In this document: in pieces, positions 1-11,898 of the stretch
Numbering within the stretch: position 1 is the stretch's first letter
Layout: every line of letters starts with the position of its first letter
Assembly: GCF_030272615.1 (NCBI RefSeq)
Contig: NC_081408.1
Location: 766,231,330 to 766,295,329 of the forward strand
Direction of reading: 5' to 3'
DNA from: Cryptomeria japonica
Lineage: Eukaryota; Streptophyta; Pinopsida; Cupressales; Cupressaceae
Length of the DNA: 64,000 nt
Program-made: the position numbers and the translations under genes
Notes under the pieces: generated by a model
What the model saw: only the letters and a program-made list of their open reading frames with translations
Databases searched by the model: none
What the model was told of the DNA's origin: nothing

Positions 1-373
1 CAAATAATTCAATGTGATCCCAAACTTCATTCCAGTAGTTTCTTAGTTTTTCATTTTTTGCAGCAAATTTGCCTCTAACTTGTGAAATGGCTAGTTCTGA
101 ATCACCATAAACCATTAGTAACTTGATACCATTCTTATTTGCTAGTTTAAGACCTAATAAGAGGGCCTCATATTCGGCAAAATTATTAGTACATTCAAAG
201 GTTAACAAAAAGGAGTATTTAAAAAAAAAATCATTAGGTGAAATAAGTACAACTCATGCTCCATTTCCTTCCTTACTGCAGGCACCATCAAAGTACAATT
301 TCCAAATTAAATTTTCATTTTTTTTAACTATTTGTGTAACTTTACTGATCACTAGAGATTTAGAAATACTTTC
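1..373 (-). pseudogene. Ty3/Gypsy RNase H domain, partial pseudogene
   Basis: Read on the minus strand, this codes for an RNase H of the Ty3/Gypsy type. The three catalytic blocks are visible: YFDGACS (first Asp), NNFAEYEALL (Glu) and YGDSELA (second Asp). A Trp codon just after the first block has become a stop. The frame follows the protease segment at 374-1198 with no reverse transcriptase between them, although RT normally separates these two domains. The domain continues off the left edge, so integrase may lie outside. It belongs to the degraded minus-strand element that has its PBS and LTR at 3395-4270. I am confident of the domain, less so of the exact joint. Confidence 0.8.
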
Positions 374-1198
374 CTAAAAGTTATCCATATGTGAGTGGCA
401 AAAATGAGTTGCTTTGTTAGGATCAACCTTTTCTATGAGATATGGGGATCTTGGCTCTCTATTTATCCTCACCGTTGTCCCTTTGACTGGGATGGTAGCA
501 TATGATAGATCAAGCTCAACATGACCACCTACCAAATTTGACCATTGCCTGGACAACAACATTCCATAGTTCGCGGGAACTTGCATCACAGTGATGTCAA
601 TTTTATATGTGGTATATGGGCAAGCTGGAAACTTGAACTCCACATCTTTCATAATACCCACCACAGGTACGGACCTGTTGTCCATGGCATGACACTTACC
701 ATAAGGTGTGTCAACATGCATCCCGAGCTCTTTCATGACATCTCCAAGCATGATGTTTACTATTGCCCCTAAATCTATCATAAAGTTCCTGACCATTTTA
801 TTGTTAATTAACAATGTCAAATAGAAAGGATCAACCTGTGTGAGGCTTTTTGTGATAGACGTGCCTAAGTTGATTACTAGAGGATCCTCTTTCAATCTAG
901 AAACATCCTTGCTTGTATCTCCAACATTTGATATAATCTTCAGGGTCTCATCCTTATATTCTAGAAATTTCATCACATCTAGCAAAGGCATTGAAACTTT
1001 TACCTGAGACAACGCTTGAGACATGAAAGTCCCGCAGTTCGAAGAAGGTTTATCGATTTGTTTCCTCTCGATTGGTTTGACCAATTTTGGCATTTCAATT
1101 TGTTTAGTTTTTTTCTGGTTTTGCCCCTCTCCTAGCACTTGAATCCTTACCCTTGGTTGCGTTACTGTTGGCTTCACCCAATTTTGTGACCTTGGCAA
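374..1198 (-). pseudogene. Ty3/Gypsy aspartic protease region
   Basis: About 275 residues open on the minus strand. The C-terminal half is a retropepsin-like fold: a flap-side segment (NNKMVRNFMIDLGAIVNIM) followed by a typical LLSRQW...VELDLSYATIPV tail. The usual D-[ST]-G-A active-site triad reads DLGA, so the Ser or Thr is lost and the enzyme should be inactive. The N-terminal part is a linker of the kind seen before the protease in large plant Gypsy elements. The frame ends in a stop at 374 and RNase H follows at once. An overlapping frame at 1104-1562 carries the preceding acidic linker, so at least one frameshift lies near 1150. Confidence 0.75.
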
Positions 1199-1859
1199 AG
1201 ATGCCTGCTAGCTTGCCTTGCTCATTAGCTACATTCCTATTCCTCAGCTGATAATTACTTTTTACTTGTTCCACAGCTACAATAGTAAAAACCTTCTTCT
1301 CCTCTTCAGTCAGATTTCTCAAAGAAGGCATTGCTTCCTCTTGAAACAACTTTCTCAAGGCAGGGACATCTTCATCATCATCAGAAAAAACATGTTGTAT
1401 ACCATATTGCAAATTTTCTCTTCTTTGATGTACATCAGAATATTCTTCTTCTTCAGATAACTCCTCATTTCTTCTCCAATATGGATTAGATGAGAGGGCA
1501 TTCACAGTTGGTTCATAACTTTCATTTTTATTTTCCTCCTCTAGCAAGCCCTTGGCAATCATGCACTATTCTGCAGCATGAGGAAAATTACATACATCGC
1601 ACCATGGATACTCATCAATAAATTTTGTAGTTTTCTTTAGTGGGTCGGGAGTCTCTTTATTGATATTTGGTTTTACTGGTTTTCCATCTTTCCAATTTGT
1701 GTTATATGGCATGCCATGCAACCTCGGCCTATTGTAATTTACTTGCTTATTATTCCTATATGGTGGCCTTTCATTATGATTTAGTTTACCTTTTAGGTCC
1801 TTGAGCATGTCCATGATCTGAGTAAGATCATCTTTCTTGGGATTCCTAGAATTATACAA
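1104..1859 (-). pseudogene. Gag C-terminal linker, frameshifted
   Basis: Two minus-strand frames (1566-1859 and 1104-1562) carry the region between Gag and protease. The first has a basic Asn/Pro-rich stretch and a CDVCNFPHAAE segment that resembles a decayed zinc-knuckle-like motif. The second is rich in Glu (NEELSEEEEYSDVHQRRENL) and leads into the protease linker. Stops and frame changes show it is not functional. Assignment rests on position between recognisable Gag and protease rather than on a strong motif. Confidence 0.55.
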
Positions 1860-2432
1860 CTCTGGATCATCTCTCTTAGCAACCTTCCCAGCAACCTTCC
1901 TTTATTTTCAATACTAGCAGTTGTTTTGAATGCTTGCTGCAAAGTGTCAGGTCTATGAGACAAAATCTCATAATGAGTTTTGTTGTCAAAGGCACTCAAA
2001 TAAAAGTTAATCAAAAATGAATGAACAGGTCTAACATCCCTGGGTATTCTATTTAATACTTTATTAAACCTTTTATTAAATTCAACAATTGATTCATTTT
2101 GATTTTTTCTTATACTTGTCAATTCATCAGATGCAAATGAAGGATCATTGTGATCTACAAATTCCTCTAAGAATAGTGTTATAAATCTCTACCAGCTACA
2201 AATATATCTATTAGGAAGGCTTCTATACCATTCTCCCGCATCCTCTGTCAGAGACTGAACAACAACTTCATGAATATATCTTCATGAGGAATCTCGAATT
2301 CTTCGATGATATTTTTTACATTAACCACATGTTGTTCTACTAATCAACTCCATTTCCTGAAAATTTTGGGATTGCTAATCTCAAATCATTGGTAATCTGA
2401 TTTGGGTAACCAACAATGCCAGTGAAATCCAA
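1793..2432 (-). pseudogene. Retrotransposon Gag core domain, broken
   Basis: The minus strand encodes a plant Gypsy Gag core. Visible pieces are an NDLRLAIPKFSG start, EWYRSLPNRYI in the middle, and IVEFNKRFNKVLNRIP with a following alpha-helical segment. This matches the retrotrans_gag pattern (a start around FxG, a W-[LY]-x-x-L-P core, then a helix with FxxRF). Several stops interrupt it near 2190 and 2330. It lies in order downstream of the N-terminal Gag frame at 2433-3266. Confidence 0.7.
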
Positions 2433-3266
2433 TTACCTATACCTTTCAATGATTAAGGGTTGCCTGCCAACATGATGGTTGTTTTGATTGTTCATAATTC
2501 CTCTGTTGAATCCACCATTGATGCCATTATTGTTACCATTGTTCCTACATCCACCATTGCCACTTCCATGATTTCCATTGTTGCATCTATTTTGTCCATT
2601 ATTCCAAGTCCCATCATCTATTCTATCTCCATTTCTCCTTCCATCATCTGGCCTCTCTTCACTTTGATCCCTATGCACATCCCTCCATATTCTATTCTCA
2701 TTCACCAACAGGTTGTCATAGGTTACAAAAGGTTGGTCCATTCTCCTCATATGAGGGGGACTATATTTTGGAACTACTTGTCTGCTTGTTTCACCTATCT
2801 CTTCTCCTACTTTGTTTGTTTTGGGGCTTGAAATATTATTTCTCTCTATTCCTAGTTTCTGTAACACCCAATCTGGTTGCCTTTTAAGTGCCCTCGCCAT
2901 CTTGGCATCATCAGCACTCATATCAGCCATTTTAAGAATAAGATCATCCCACTGTTTTTCCTCTTGTTCGTCAGCATTCATGATCTCATCATGGGCATGT
3001 CTATTATCTTTTGTATTTATTTTGTAGAAACGGTTTTCTTCCCTATTTTCAAATATGCCAGCAGATGAAGAATCTTCCTCTCTACTAGGAAATTTCTTGT
3101 ATCCTTCAAACGTCATGTTTGATTTCTTTCCTTTTTTCCTTTTCTTGGGACTTAGTTGAACAAGATCTTCTTTCTCTTTATGCAGAGACCTCCTCCCTTG
3201 CATCAATTTTATTGATAAATGTCTAGGGGTCTCTCTTATTTTTAAAAAATACCAATTGTCATTCAT
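2433..3266 (-). pseudogene. Gypsy Gag N-terminal region
   Basis: A 277-residue open frame starts about 130 nt after the PBS, at the first ATG (MNDNWYFLK). It is lysine-rich at the start, has an acidic helical middle (ADEQEEKQWDDLILKMADM), and ends in an Asn/Gly-rich tract containing many NNG repeats. No catalytic domain is expected here. Position between PBS and the Gag core makes it the amino-terminal part of Gag. It is the longest intact piece of this element, but the downstream frames are broken. Confidence 0.65.
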
Positions 3267-3394
3267 GAATTGAAATGTAGAGTCGCCACCTCCTAAGAGG
3301 AAAATATTACTACTTAACTGATCTTCTGGGATCTCTCCTCCAATAAAGTCTGAAACAAACTACCAAATATTCTGAGGACTTCTGTATGACAATT

Positions 3395-3412
3395 CCCCAA
3401 CAAAGTCGCCAA
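3395..3412 (-). promoter_or_regulatory. Primer binding site of outer Gypsy element
   Basis: The minus strand reads TTGGCGACTTTGTTGGGG immediately after an LTR end in CAACA. This is close to the TGGCGACTCTGCTGGGGA type of primer binding site used by Ogre/Tat-like plant Gypsy elements. It fixes the orientation of the element as minus. Confidence 0.75.
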
Positions 3413-3414
3413 TC

Positions 3415-4270
3415 TGTTGGTTCCCAAAACCACAGATTGGAAAACCAAAAGGCTTGCCAAATCTTCAAGTAATCCAGTCAGCCTTGGCCAACGAGCAGGG
3501 ATGGTCGAAGACCAAATCCCTCTGCACTTTAGGCTCCACTGAACCTAGGTGGGTGTGCCTCTTCCTCTCAAGCACAAAAGAGGTTATTTATAGTGGATTT
3601 AAACTTTGCTATGACAGCTCTTTGCAAGAATGGCAATAATTTCCAGCTACTATTGAGTGCTTTTATTTGAATGCTTTTAAAATTAAAAACTGAATGTAAA
3701 GGTAGTTGTGTATAAAGATTATTGTATTTTGGAAATAAAATGCCTTCAGGACATACAAGAAATATGCAATAGATTAGTTCAAAAGGCTTTAGAAGAATGT
3801 TTTTCTCTCAAGGACCTTATGCATATCAAATCAGAATCTCAGAGAATGAATAACAAACCAGTGCCTCTATCCAAGAATACATATGATACTTTGTGGACAA
3901 ATAACTTTATCAACTCAGGAGACAATGTTAATCATCACTATAAAGGTTCAGTATGTGTCACATAAAAAATAAGAACCTAATCTCACATTCAATGTAACAG
4001 CATGTGATTCACATTATAGAAAATCCTTAAATAGATTTATCAAGAGGACAAAGAATATTTCATCAACACAAAAGTATACACTATATTTGAAGTAGAAACA
4101 ACGAACTTTGTATATTAATATCTGAGAAATAACAGCACACAAAATCTACACTTGGAGATAATTCATTACAATTTGTTTGCACAAAATGGTACTTATTTTT
4201 CCCTACAGACTTCTCTAATAGAAATAGCCTATATTCCTTGCAGGCAGTGATATATTAATTTCTCTGAATC
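3415..4270 (-). repeat. LTR of outer Gypsy element
   Basis: One boundary is clear: the plus strand starts TGTTGGTTCCC directly beside the PBS. The other boundary is set approximately by a polypurine tract at 4269-4286. Inside, the minus strand has a TATA box (TATAAATA, 3585-3592) followed by about 170 nt to the LTR end, a normal promoter/R/U5 layout. No second copy lies in the window, so length (about 856 bp) and the right border are estimates. Confidence 0.6.
3585..3592 (-). promoter_or_regulatory. TATA box in outer LTR
   Basis: Minus strand TATAAATA, about 170 nt before the LTR end. It would start transcription towards the gag region at 3266. Confidence 0.55.
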
Positions 4271-4286
4271 TCCCCCCCTTTTTTTA
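4269..4286 (-). promoter_or_regulatory. Polypurine tract beside the outer LTR
   Basis: The minus strand has seven A followed by seven G and AGA, directly before the inferred LTR start. A PPT marks the 3' end of an element's internal region, so the sequence to the right is the tail of an element of the same strand. The LTR is therefore flanked by a PPT on one side and a PBS on the other. Confidence 0.55.
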
Positions 4287-4430
4287 CATACAAAATGACT
4301 CATTATAAATACATATGTTAAGAGATACAAATGGAAAGACACACCCCTCCATTATCCAAACAACTAACTGAACAATAATTAAAAGACCTAACTAAATTAT
4401 CAGTTACATTACACAAACTAAAACACAGAA

Positions 4431-6714
4431 CTAAGACTTTCGATCCAGTCGTTCCCCACATTTTTTAATATACTGCAAGTAGCCCGCATCCTTGTAGGTT
4501 GTAGCATTGAAGATCGTATCCTTGGCTGCATTCTCAATCATGTAAAAATTCTCAAATTGGTCGGCAGTGTCATTCATATCAAGGATATCTATTTTGGCAA
4601 TGGCTTGGGCTGCACTAAGTAAAGACTTACACTCAGAAAACCATATTGTCTTATCTTTAATTACTCCTGCATAGTCTACCAAACGGGGAACCCCACGCTG
4701 AACAATTTGTTGGCATTCGTCAAATTCATACTTCAATTCCTCTGTAGCTTCCTCATGTGTGACAAGAAGACTTTGAACCTTCCTTGTTTGTCTTTTCTCT
4801 AGTCGATGCATCTTGTAACAACAGATTGAGTCTATCTCGAATTCTGGTGTGTGAAACCATATTGTCCATGTTACTCTGATATACACCCCAAAACTCATCC
4901 AATGCCTTCTCCATATTCTCATACCTTTTATTCAACAAAACACAAGCAGTGTCAACCCTGATGCTTTTCATCTCCCTCTTCAACTTAGTATGCTCATAAG
5001 CCAATTTTCGAATTTCTTCTTCCATTGACCTCTTGAATCAGTAATTTGAGGGATCAAATGCCCACTCCTCTTAAGGGTTTCTTTATATAATGCCTTGTAT
5101 TTATTGTTCTCTGCTATCTCATGCTTCATCTAGGCCTTATTGAATTTTCAAATATTAATACCTATATCAGTCGTGACCATGGGGTCTACTTCTCCAACTT
5201 TCAGGGTCATCATGTGACCAAATGCTTTGTCCACATCTATGATTTTTGGCCTTTTATTGGGAGGGTATAAGGGCCACAACAACATTTCTTCCTCATTTGG
5301 ATCATACCTTGATCCAATAAAAATGTCATATTCAATTTCATATCCTTATTGTCTGAGTTCAGCAAAGAATCAAAAATAAACAAGGCACTCAGGTCCCAAC
5401 CTGAAAACACAATTATTCCAACCTCTAGTAGTAGTTGCCTCCCATTTTGTGGGGTCATACTCTCAACTTCTGTATCAATATCTTCCTTCAATCTCTTCTT
5501 CATCTCTGCCTCATTTTTAGGGGTAATATTTGGCATTGCTTCCCTTAACTTCTTACCCTTGAAATGGTATAGGAATGACCTGAACTCTTTAGACTTTATA
5601 AATTGATCATCTGACACAAAACAAACATGATCTGTCATTTTTCATCTGTTTCTGCCTTTAGTGTAATGATTAGCCTATCTTTGTGCTTCTGGATCCTTTT
5701 CTTTCTCGGGTGCCTGGAGCTTGGAAACAACCTCATTCTCCCCTGAATCACTTTGGGTTGGCTCTTCCTCCATGTTTTCTAATCTTTGCCTTCTCTCCTC
5801 TAGTTTTTTCTCCAAGATTTTCATAACATCCGCCAGCTCTTCCACCTCCTTATTTCTACACATGTCTTCAAATTCATCCTCTTGATGAAGATAGTCTGCC
5901 AACTCTTGCCTCTTCCTACTTGCATGAAGGTAACCCTCCGGATCATAATGCGTCCTAGACAGATACTGGAATAGGTTGTATTCATCCACCAGCTTCATAT
6001 CAATGGCTTCATATGCTTTGGTAGATACAATTTTAAAGTCCTAAAAAATGAAGTGTACCAGGGAGGAAGGTTTGCTTGTGTGCACCTCCAAAATGCTTGG
6101 CATTAGAAACACTTAATTGCCTTACAATTTCCAAAAAAGCAATCCTGTCTGGCGCAGGTTTTGGTAGCACATAAGGATAACCTTCAAATCCATAGCATCG
6201 AACAAAAGTGAAGTTCTGGCATGAGTACCAATCACCCCAATTGTGATTGACCTTTGGATTTTTGTGCTCGTGAGGCCTAAGAAATTTATTGACATCCTCA
6301 GAGAATGATCCCTGCAGTGGCTCACCAAAGAGAAAGAAATTGGTTTAACAAAGAATTCCTCAAATTTGAGGTAATGAGAGTTCACATATCTGTAATCCCA
6401 AAGAGAAACCCACAACTGCATTGGTTGATCTTGTCCAGTCTTTCCTACTGTATTTAGACACAAACCCTCTGGCCATAATCCCCTGAATCTCTCATAGAGT
6501 AAAACAATATGCATTAATAGCGAATAATGCTTCGAATGCTTATCTGGATTATCTTTCAAGTTCATGAAACCTTGATATAGTCTGTCCACCAGATACGAAG
6601 TGAAATCAAAAGCTCTAGGCTCATGCCTCTGGATATCCGCTGCTAAAACTAACGGCCCTATGTTTGCCACATCAGGAGCTTCAACTCCTCCAACCTGGCC
6701 ACAAGCCATATATG
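4431..6714 (-). pseudogene. Additional reading frame of outer element, 3' part
   Basis: Several minus-strand frames (6709-6122, 5998-5675, 5638-5237, 5025-4753, 4922-4431) form a decayed long coding region. The first three are in the same frame, separated only by stops. The upstream segment has a SYLVDRLYQGFMNLK helix and an HYSLLMHIVLLYERFRGLWPEG block. The downstream segments are Glu/Lys/Arg-rich and look like coiled coil (ELADVMKILEKKLEERRQRL). I do not recognise the family. The frame continues across the Copia insertion into 30553-31058. Position before a PPT and LTR fits an additional ORF of a Tat/Ogre-like element in sense orientation. Confidence 0.5.
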
Positions 6715-6719
6715 TATAT
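6715..6719. repeat. Target site duplication, Copia 1 left
   Basis: TATAT directly before the Copia LTR. It matches 30548-30552 directly after the other LTR. Confidence 0.8.
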
Positions 6720-7145
6720 TGTTGAAATGTGGTGACTGATCAGCAAAGTATTGTACACTCAACATGTATCCTCGCCGGGGTCCGGGGTCGGGCTGGGCCC
6801 CGGGCAGGGGTTCAGGGGCGGGAGCCCCCGAGAAAAAAAAATTTTGGTATTTTTGATGAAAACCGACATTGTAATAAAACCCTAAAAAGGTCGACTTTGT
6901 TTTTGCCCTAAAAATGCATGTTATAAGTGGCTGGGATGCTTAAGGCATTGTAAGGTTGATGTACTATTTTTATTGGATAATAAGAAAGATTGGACGACTG
7001 TGCATGGTGGACGCAACCCATTCTGGGTGAACCACATTAAATCTCTATGTTATTCGTGTCTTGTTTTATTTCTTTATCTTTTGTATTTAAATCTGCATAT
7101 AATTGTTAGTTCATATTTGCTTCGGATTTGCTTGAAACCCTAACA
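6720..7145 (+). repeat. Copia 1 left LTR
   Basis: 426 bp, starts TGTTGAAATG and ends CCCTAACA. It contains a GC-rich stretch at 6775-6830. The right LTR is 460 bp, mainly because it carries a 34-bp duplication in that stretch. Confidence 0.9.
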
Positions 7146-7147
7146 AT

Positions 7148-7159
7148 TGGTATCAGAGC
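7148..7159 (+). promoter_or_regulatory. Copia 1 primer binding site
   Basis: TGGTATCAGAGC, complementary to the 3' end of initiator tRNA-Met, the standard plant Copia primer site. It lies two bases after the LTR. Confidence 0.9.
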
Positions 7160-7205
7160 GAGGTTTTTTGTAAATTGGCAGGACTTTCAGATTTGAGTGG
7201 GAGCA

Positions 7206-8610
7206 ATGGAGGATTCCAAATTCAAGGTCGAAAAGTTTAACGGCCAGAATTATCAGTTATGGAAAATGCAAATGGAGGATTACCTGTATCAAAAGGATTT
7301 GTGGTGGCCATTGGAAGGAAAGGCAAAGAAAGCGACCACAATGTCAGATGAAGAGTGGGACATTTTATATAGAAAGGCACTGGGATCCATTTGATTGTGC
7401 CTTGCACCATCTGTAGCATTCAATATAACAGAAGCAAAAATGACTGTAGATTTGATGGTGACATTGGCTAAGTTGTATGAGAAACCCTCGGCTTCGAATA
7501 AGGTATTTCTTATGAAGCGTCTGTTTAACTTGAAAATGAATGAGGGAGGATATGTAGCAGAGCACTTAAATGAATTTAATACAATTACCAGTCAATTGTC
7601 TTCGGTAAAAATTACTTTTGCAGAAGAGGTTAGGGCTCTCTTGATTTTATGTTCTTTGCCAGAAAGCTGGAATAGCTTGGTTATGGCTGTAAGTAACTCT
7701 GTCTCTGGTAAAAATACTTTGGTATTTGATGATATTGTTGGTGTTATCCTAAGCAAGGAAATGCGAAGGAAAAGCACAGATGAGACTCCAACATCATCGG
7801 GTAGTGTTTTGAATGTGGAGAACAGAGGAAGATCAAAGGAAAGAGGAAAAGGCCCTGGGAATGAGAAGTCACGAGGGAAGTCAAAGAAAGGACGCTCTCA
7901 ATCTAGAGGAAAGAAAGATTGCTATTACTGCGGAAAGCCTGGTCATCTAAAGAAAGACTGTTGGTCTCGGAAAAACAAAGAAGGAGACAAAAATGAAAAT
8001 GATAGTAAGGAAGCTAATATTGCAAGTAATAATTTACAAGATGCTTTAATCTTATGTTTGGATAATGTTAATGATTCCTGGGTAATAGATTATGGGGCTT
8101 CATTTCATGCTACACCCCATAGAAAATATTTTCTAGATTATGTTCAAGGTGATTTTGGACAGGTATATTTGGGTGATGATGAGCCTTGTCAAATTGTTGG
8201 AAAAGGAAAGATAAAGATCAAGTTGCAGAATGGTAATGACTGATTTCTGCAGGAGGTAAGACATGTTCCTAATTTAAGAAGAAATTTAATTTCTGCAGGG
8301 CAACTAGGTAGTGAAGGTTGCATAGTTACCTTCTCAGATAGTATGTGGAAGGTCACTAAAGGATCATTAGTAGTAGCGAAAGGTGCGAAGGTAGGCACAT
8401 TATATCTGTGTACTGGTAACACTTACTCTACCTTAGCTACTATAGATAAAGTTACTGCAGGGACAACAACAATAGATGTTACAAGAACAGAATCGATAAT
8501 GTGGCACCATAGGCTTGGGCACATGAGTGAGAAAGGGATGAAAATCCTTCACTCCAAAAATCTATTGCCAGAACTAAAGAAGATTGATTTAGAGTTCTGT
8601 GAAAACTGTG
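7206..8610 (+). pseudogene. Copia 1 gag, protease and integrase N-terminus
   Basis: The coding region starts at the ATG in AATGGAGGATTCC and gives a UBN2-type Gag (FNGQNYQLWKMQMEDYL), a CCHC nucleocapsid knuckle (CYYCGKPGHLKKDC), a protease and the HHCC start of integrase (WHHRLGHMSEKGM). A TGA replaces an Arg codon at 7392-7394 and another TGA lies at 8241-8243. The protease triad reads DYG instead of DSG or DTG, which should kill it. The frame reaches CENCV exactly at the Tat insertion point and resumes at 27430 (YGKQKRVRF), showing that the insertion split a continuous reading frame. Confidence 0.9.
8606..8610. repeat. Target site duplication, Tat-like element
   Basis: CTGTG directly before the left LTR, repeated at 27425-27429 directly after the right LTR. 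Confidence 0.9.
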
Positions 8611-10072
8611 TGTAGACGTATAAAAATGACCACATTCCTAAATGAATATTTTATGTTCATTTTTCTATTTGATTAAATCCAATTTAATTAAATTATCCAC
8701 ATTCTTCTATTTAATTAAGTAAATCACTTAATTAAATTCACTATACCATTTAATGAATAAATCATTTTATTCAATTAAATCCCCCTAGCCACTTTTAATT
8801 AAATTCAAATTTAATTAAATAGTTATCCTAAATTGAATAAATCAAATTTATTTAATTGCAACCAAATTGAATGAAAATCAAATAAATCAATTAAATCCTA
8901 TTATCCCCTCATCCACTTGCAAAATCCCAAACCCCTTCCTAACCCCTTCTAGAATCTTCTAATCGATTCTAATTAACCTAACCCTCCTCTAAACTTTGTC
9001 ACATCCCTAAGCAAAGGGAGGTCACTTCTCAAATGGCCCAAAGTCTTGGATAACCATTGAAGGTTTTCAACCTTCAACCACCAAAAACCCTAAAGTCTTT
9101 GAAAACCATTGAAGGCTTCCAACCTTCAACCACTTAATCCCCAAAGTCTCCAATAACCATTAATGGTTATTTCAAACCCTCCCACATGGTTAAAAGATTT
9201 GTTTTGACTCAACCTCTATCCAACTCAAGGGTCTCATCAGGTTATTAATGCTTTGACCATGATTATCTCTTAATCATTTGCACAAAGTTTTATCCCTGGA
9301 TTAGATCCTAATTCAGTGGGTAAACCTAATTTAGACTTGACCCTTAGCCTTTAGATAACCATGAGGTCTTCTCAGGCCTTTAATGCCTCCAACCTCTTCT
9401 TTCAACCCAATCTGGTGTGGACATTTGTCATCATTTTATTGGTGTCAATTGTGCACATGGATCCCCAACTTTCAAACCTGGCCCTTGATTAAACCTTTCA
9501 ATCCTGACCATCCATTGCCCTGTTTGTGCTATAAATAGAGCCCTCATTCCTCCATTCTTAACAATCATCTTTCAAATTTGAAGCATCATACTTATGCTCA
9601 AATTCTGTCAAGCTTTCTCATTCCATATATGCTCATCATTTAGCCTCTTTTTAGATCATAAATTAGACTAAATATGCATGCTTAGAATAAGTTCTTTATC
9701 ACTTTAGTTCAATCATAGACTAGATATAGTATGTTAGGATAGTATTTCATACTAACCCTGTCATCTTATCGTTTAGTTTATTGCATTTCTAGCATCTCAT
9801 CTAGCTTATAACACATCTCATACTAAGATCAGTTAAAATCTCTCTCGTTCTCATATTTGCCATCCCTAAGCCATTTTGCTCAGTAATCTGAGAGCAAAAC
9901 ATTGGTTTGAGGGACATTGTGAGATAGAGAACCATGGGACCCTCCTTGGGAAGCTGAGTAACACCACGTTACTCCATAGCTTGCATCAAGAAGTCTTGTG
10001 TGTGTGTGTGGATTAGTATTTATCGTAATTTTTCACATTTTAAGTTTTATTAATCCATTTTTCCCACATACA
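8611..10072 (+). repeat. Tat-like element, left LTR
   Basis: Starts TGTAGACGTA and ends CACATACA. The U3 part is AT-rich. A TATA box (TATAAATAG, 9530-9538) is followed by about 530 bp of R/U5. The left and right copies have equal length and are almost identical. Confidence 0.95.
9530..9538 (+). promoter_or_regulatory. TATA box of sense (LTR) promoter
   Basis: TATAAATAG within the left LTR, repeated at 26882-26890 in the right LTR. It is the probable core promoter of the genomic RNA. Confidence 0.7.
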
Positions 10073-10076
10073 TTTC

Positions 10077-10093
10077 TGGCGCCCACCGTGGGG
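10077..10093 (+). promoter_or_regulatory. Tat-like element primer binding site
   Basis: TGGCGCCCACCGTGGGG, four bases after the LTR. This sequence type is common at the PBS of large plant Gypsy elements. Confidence 0.9.
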
Positions 10094-10158
10094 CTCGAAC
10101 CCCAATAACCTATCATTTTTTAAATTTGAAGAGTTTTGTAGGTACGCGGGAAACTAGA

Positions 10159-10715
10159 ATTAGCGCGTCAAAGACATAAGTTAGCGCATCCGCCGAACAG
10201 TTTAGCGCTTCTAGCCTACTGTTTAGCGCGTGGGCTCTCTGTCTTAGCGCGTTAAACCTGTTCCTTAGCGCATGATACTATTTAACATATTTTCCTGTAG
10301 GTGTCGACGCCGGCGAAACACAGATTAGCGCTTCTACATGACAGATTAGCGCATATACCCACAGATTTAGCGCTCCACCTTCTTATACTAGCGCGTCTCA
10401 GCAAACAGTTAGCGCATAGAAATCCACCATTTTCTGAGAAAACCCGAAACACAGATCAGCGCTTCTACCTGACAGATTAGCGCATCGGCCCAATATCCAA
10501 GCGCTTAGACTAAATCTTCCAGCGCATGCGAACGGACAGTTAGCGCATTAAATTCCAAAATTCCCGAAAAAAAGGTCGCTGAAATACCAAACCATAAATT
10601 AGCGCATCAAAGCCACAAAGTAGCGCTTCGGAGAAACAGGATAGCGCATACAAACGGGACAGTAGCGCATCCACCGAATATTGTAGCGCGTACAGTTTGT
10701 TCTGTAGCGCATCAA
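10159..10715 (+). repeat. GCGC-motif array 1 in the gag leader
   Basis: About 22 copies of an AGCGC core, mostly TTAGCGCAT, TTAGCGCGT or TTAGCGCTT, spaced roughly 20-30 bp, all in the same orientation. The sequences between motifs are largely unrelated, so this is a motif array rather than a plain tandem repeat. It starts about 65 bp after the PBS. Confidence 0.9.
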
Positions 10716-11898
10716 CAACAAAACCCACAAAAGGATTGTGTAACCGAACAAATAATTTTAGACTTGTGGAAGTCCCCCGAAACAAACTAACCAATTTCTT
10801 TTGCAGGATTTTTAACAAATTTCTTGCAGGAAAAGCGAGGAGATTTGTTTTACAAGCAAAACGTTTTTCTTTTCGTTGACCTCGAATATCGAAATTTGCT
10901 TTGTTGACGATCTATTTTCCATAGATTAAATAATCATTGCTATAAAGGGTTAAAAAGAACACCATGCTGATTGGAGCAACATCTCCAAATAGAAGTTAGC
11001 AAATCATTGTCTTGAAGGCTAAAAAGAACAACTTATCTGTCGTGTATCGAAAGTGGAAGGTATATGCTCTCCCCTTAACTGGGTGACCAAAAAGCCAAAC
11101 CACTCTTATGCTTTCTTTTATTCAAGCAATAAATCCTTTAGCAGGCCTGCCTTCCCGAGGAGTTGCACTCAACTCTTAAAGTCGTTTATGGCCGGTGTGA
11201 AGGGAACGACCTAAGTGGGGAACGGCTTTGACGCCAAGAATTCCAACCCACTATAATCAAATGTGGAAAGTGACGAAAGTCCTTTTCAACGGTTGCGCGC
11301 AGCGATTAGCCTTCCCCCAGTATCCTCGAGATACGTAAAGCCTTTGTTCTAAAGGTTGGGAAGCCTCCTGAGGGAGTTTATCACTGACGGCCGAACAAGA
11401 AGCCTGATTAAGAACCTTAGCATTAGAAACTTTGAGCTGAGTCAGTATCCAAACATTTGTAACATCATAGTGCAAGGGTGGGGAAGAATCCGCCCACAAG
11501 ATTACTCACCATATATCTCCCAAGATAACTACTCAACTGTGAAGCAATTCACTTTGGGTTAACTTCTGGCAAAAGGCAAAAAAACGGGCGCCCTCTAGGG
11601 GGTGACACGGCTGTTTGAGCTGACGGAGTATCGAGACTAGTGAGCTATGATGTTGCTTATGACCCTTGAATAAAGAGTCTTTCTGAAGTGTTTATCTTGT
11701 ATCCAACCTATTAAAACATTGGGGATTCGAAAACATCCTCGACAGAACATACACTTTATGTTAGATTAAGTAAAATGATTATACTTTGTATGTCGTGTTT
11801 ACATTTTGTATTTTAGAAAATCATCCATCCTACTTGATAAATCCCTCAACAAAATCAAAAACATCATAAAAACACCAAGAGGAAAAATCAAGGCAGTC
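10716..11898 (+). other. Leader segment without motifs
   Basis: This 1.2 kb between the two motif arrays has no long reading frame and no recognisable domain. A few short open frames look like chance. It may be structured leader RNA or part of an unrecognised intron. I see no clear function. Confidence 0.4.
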
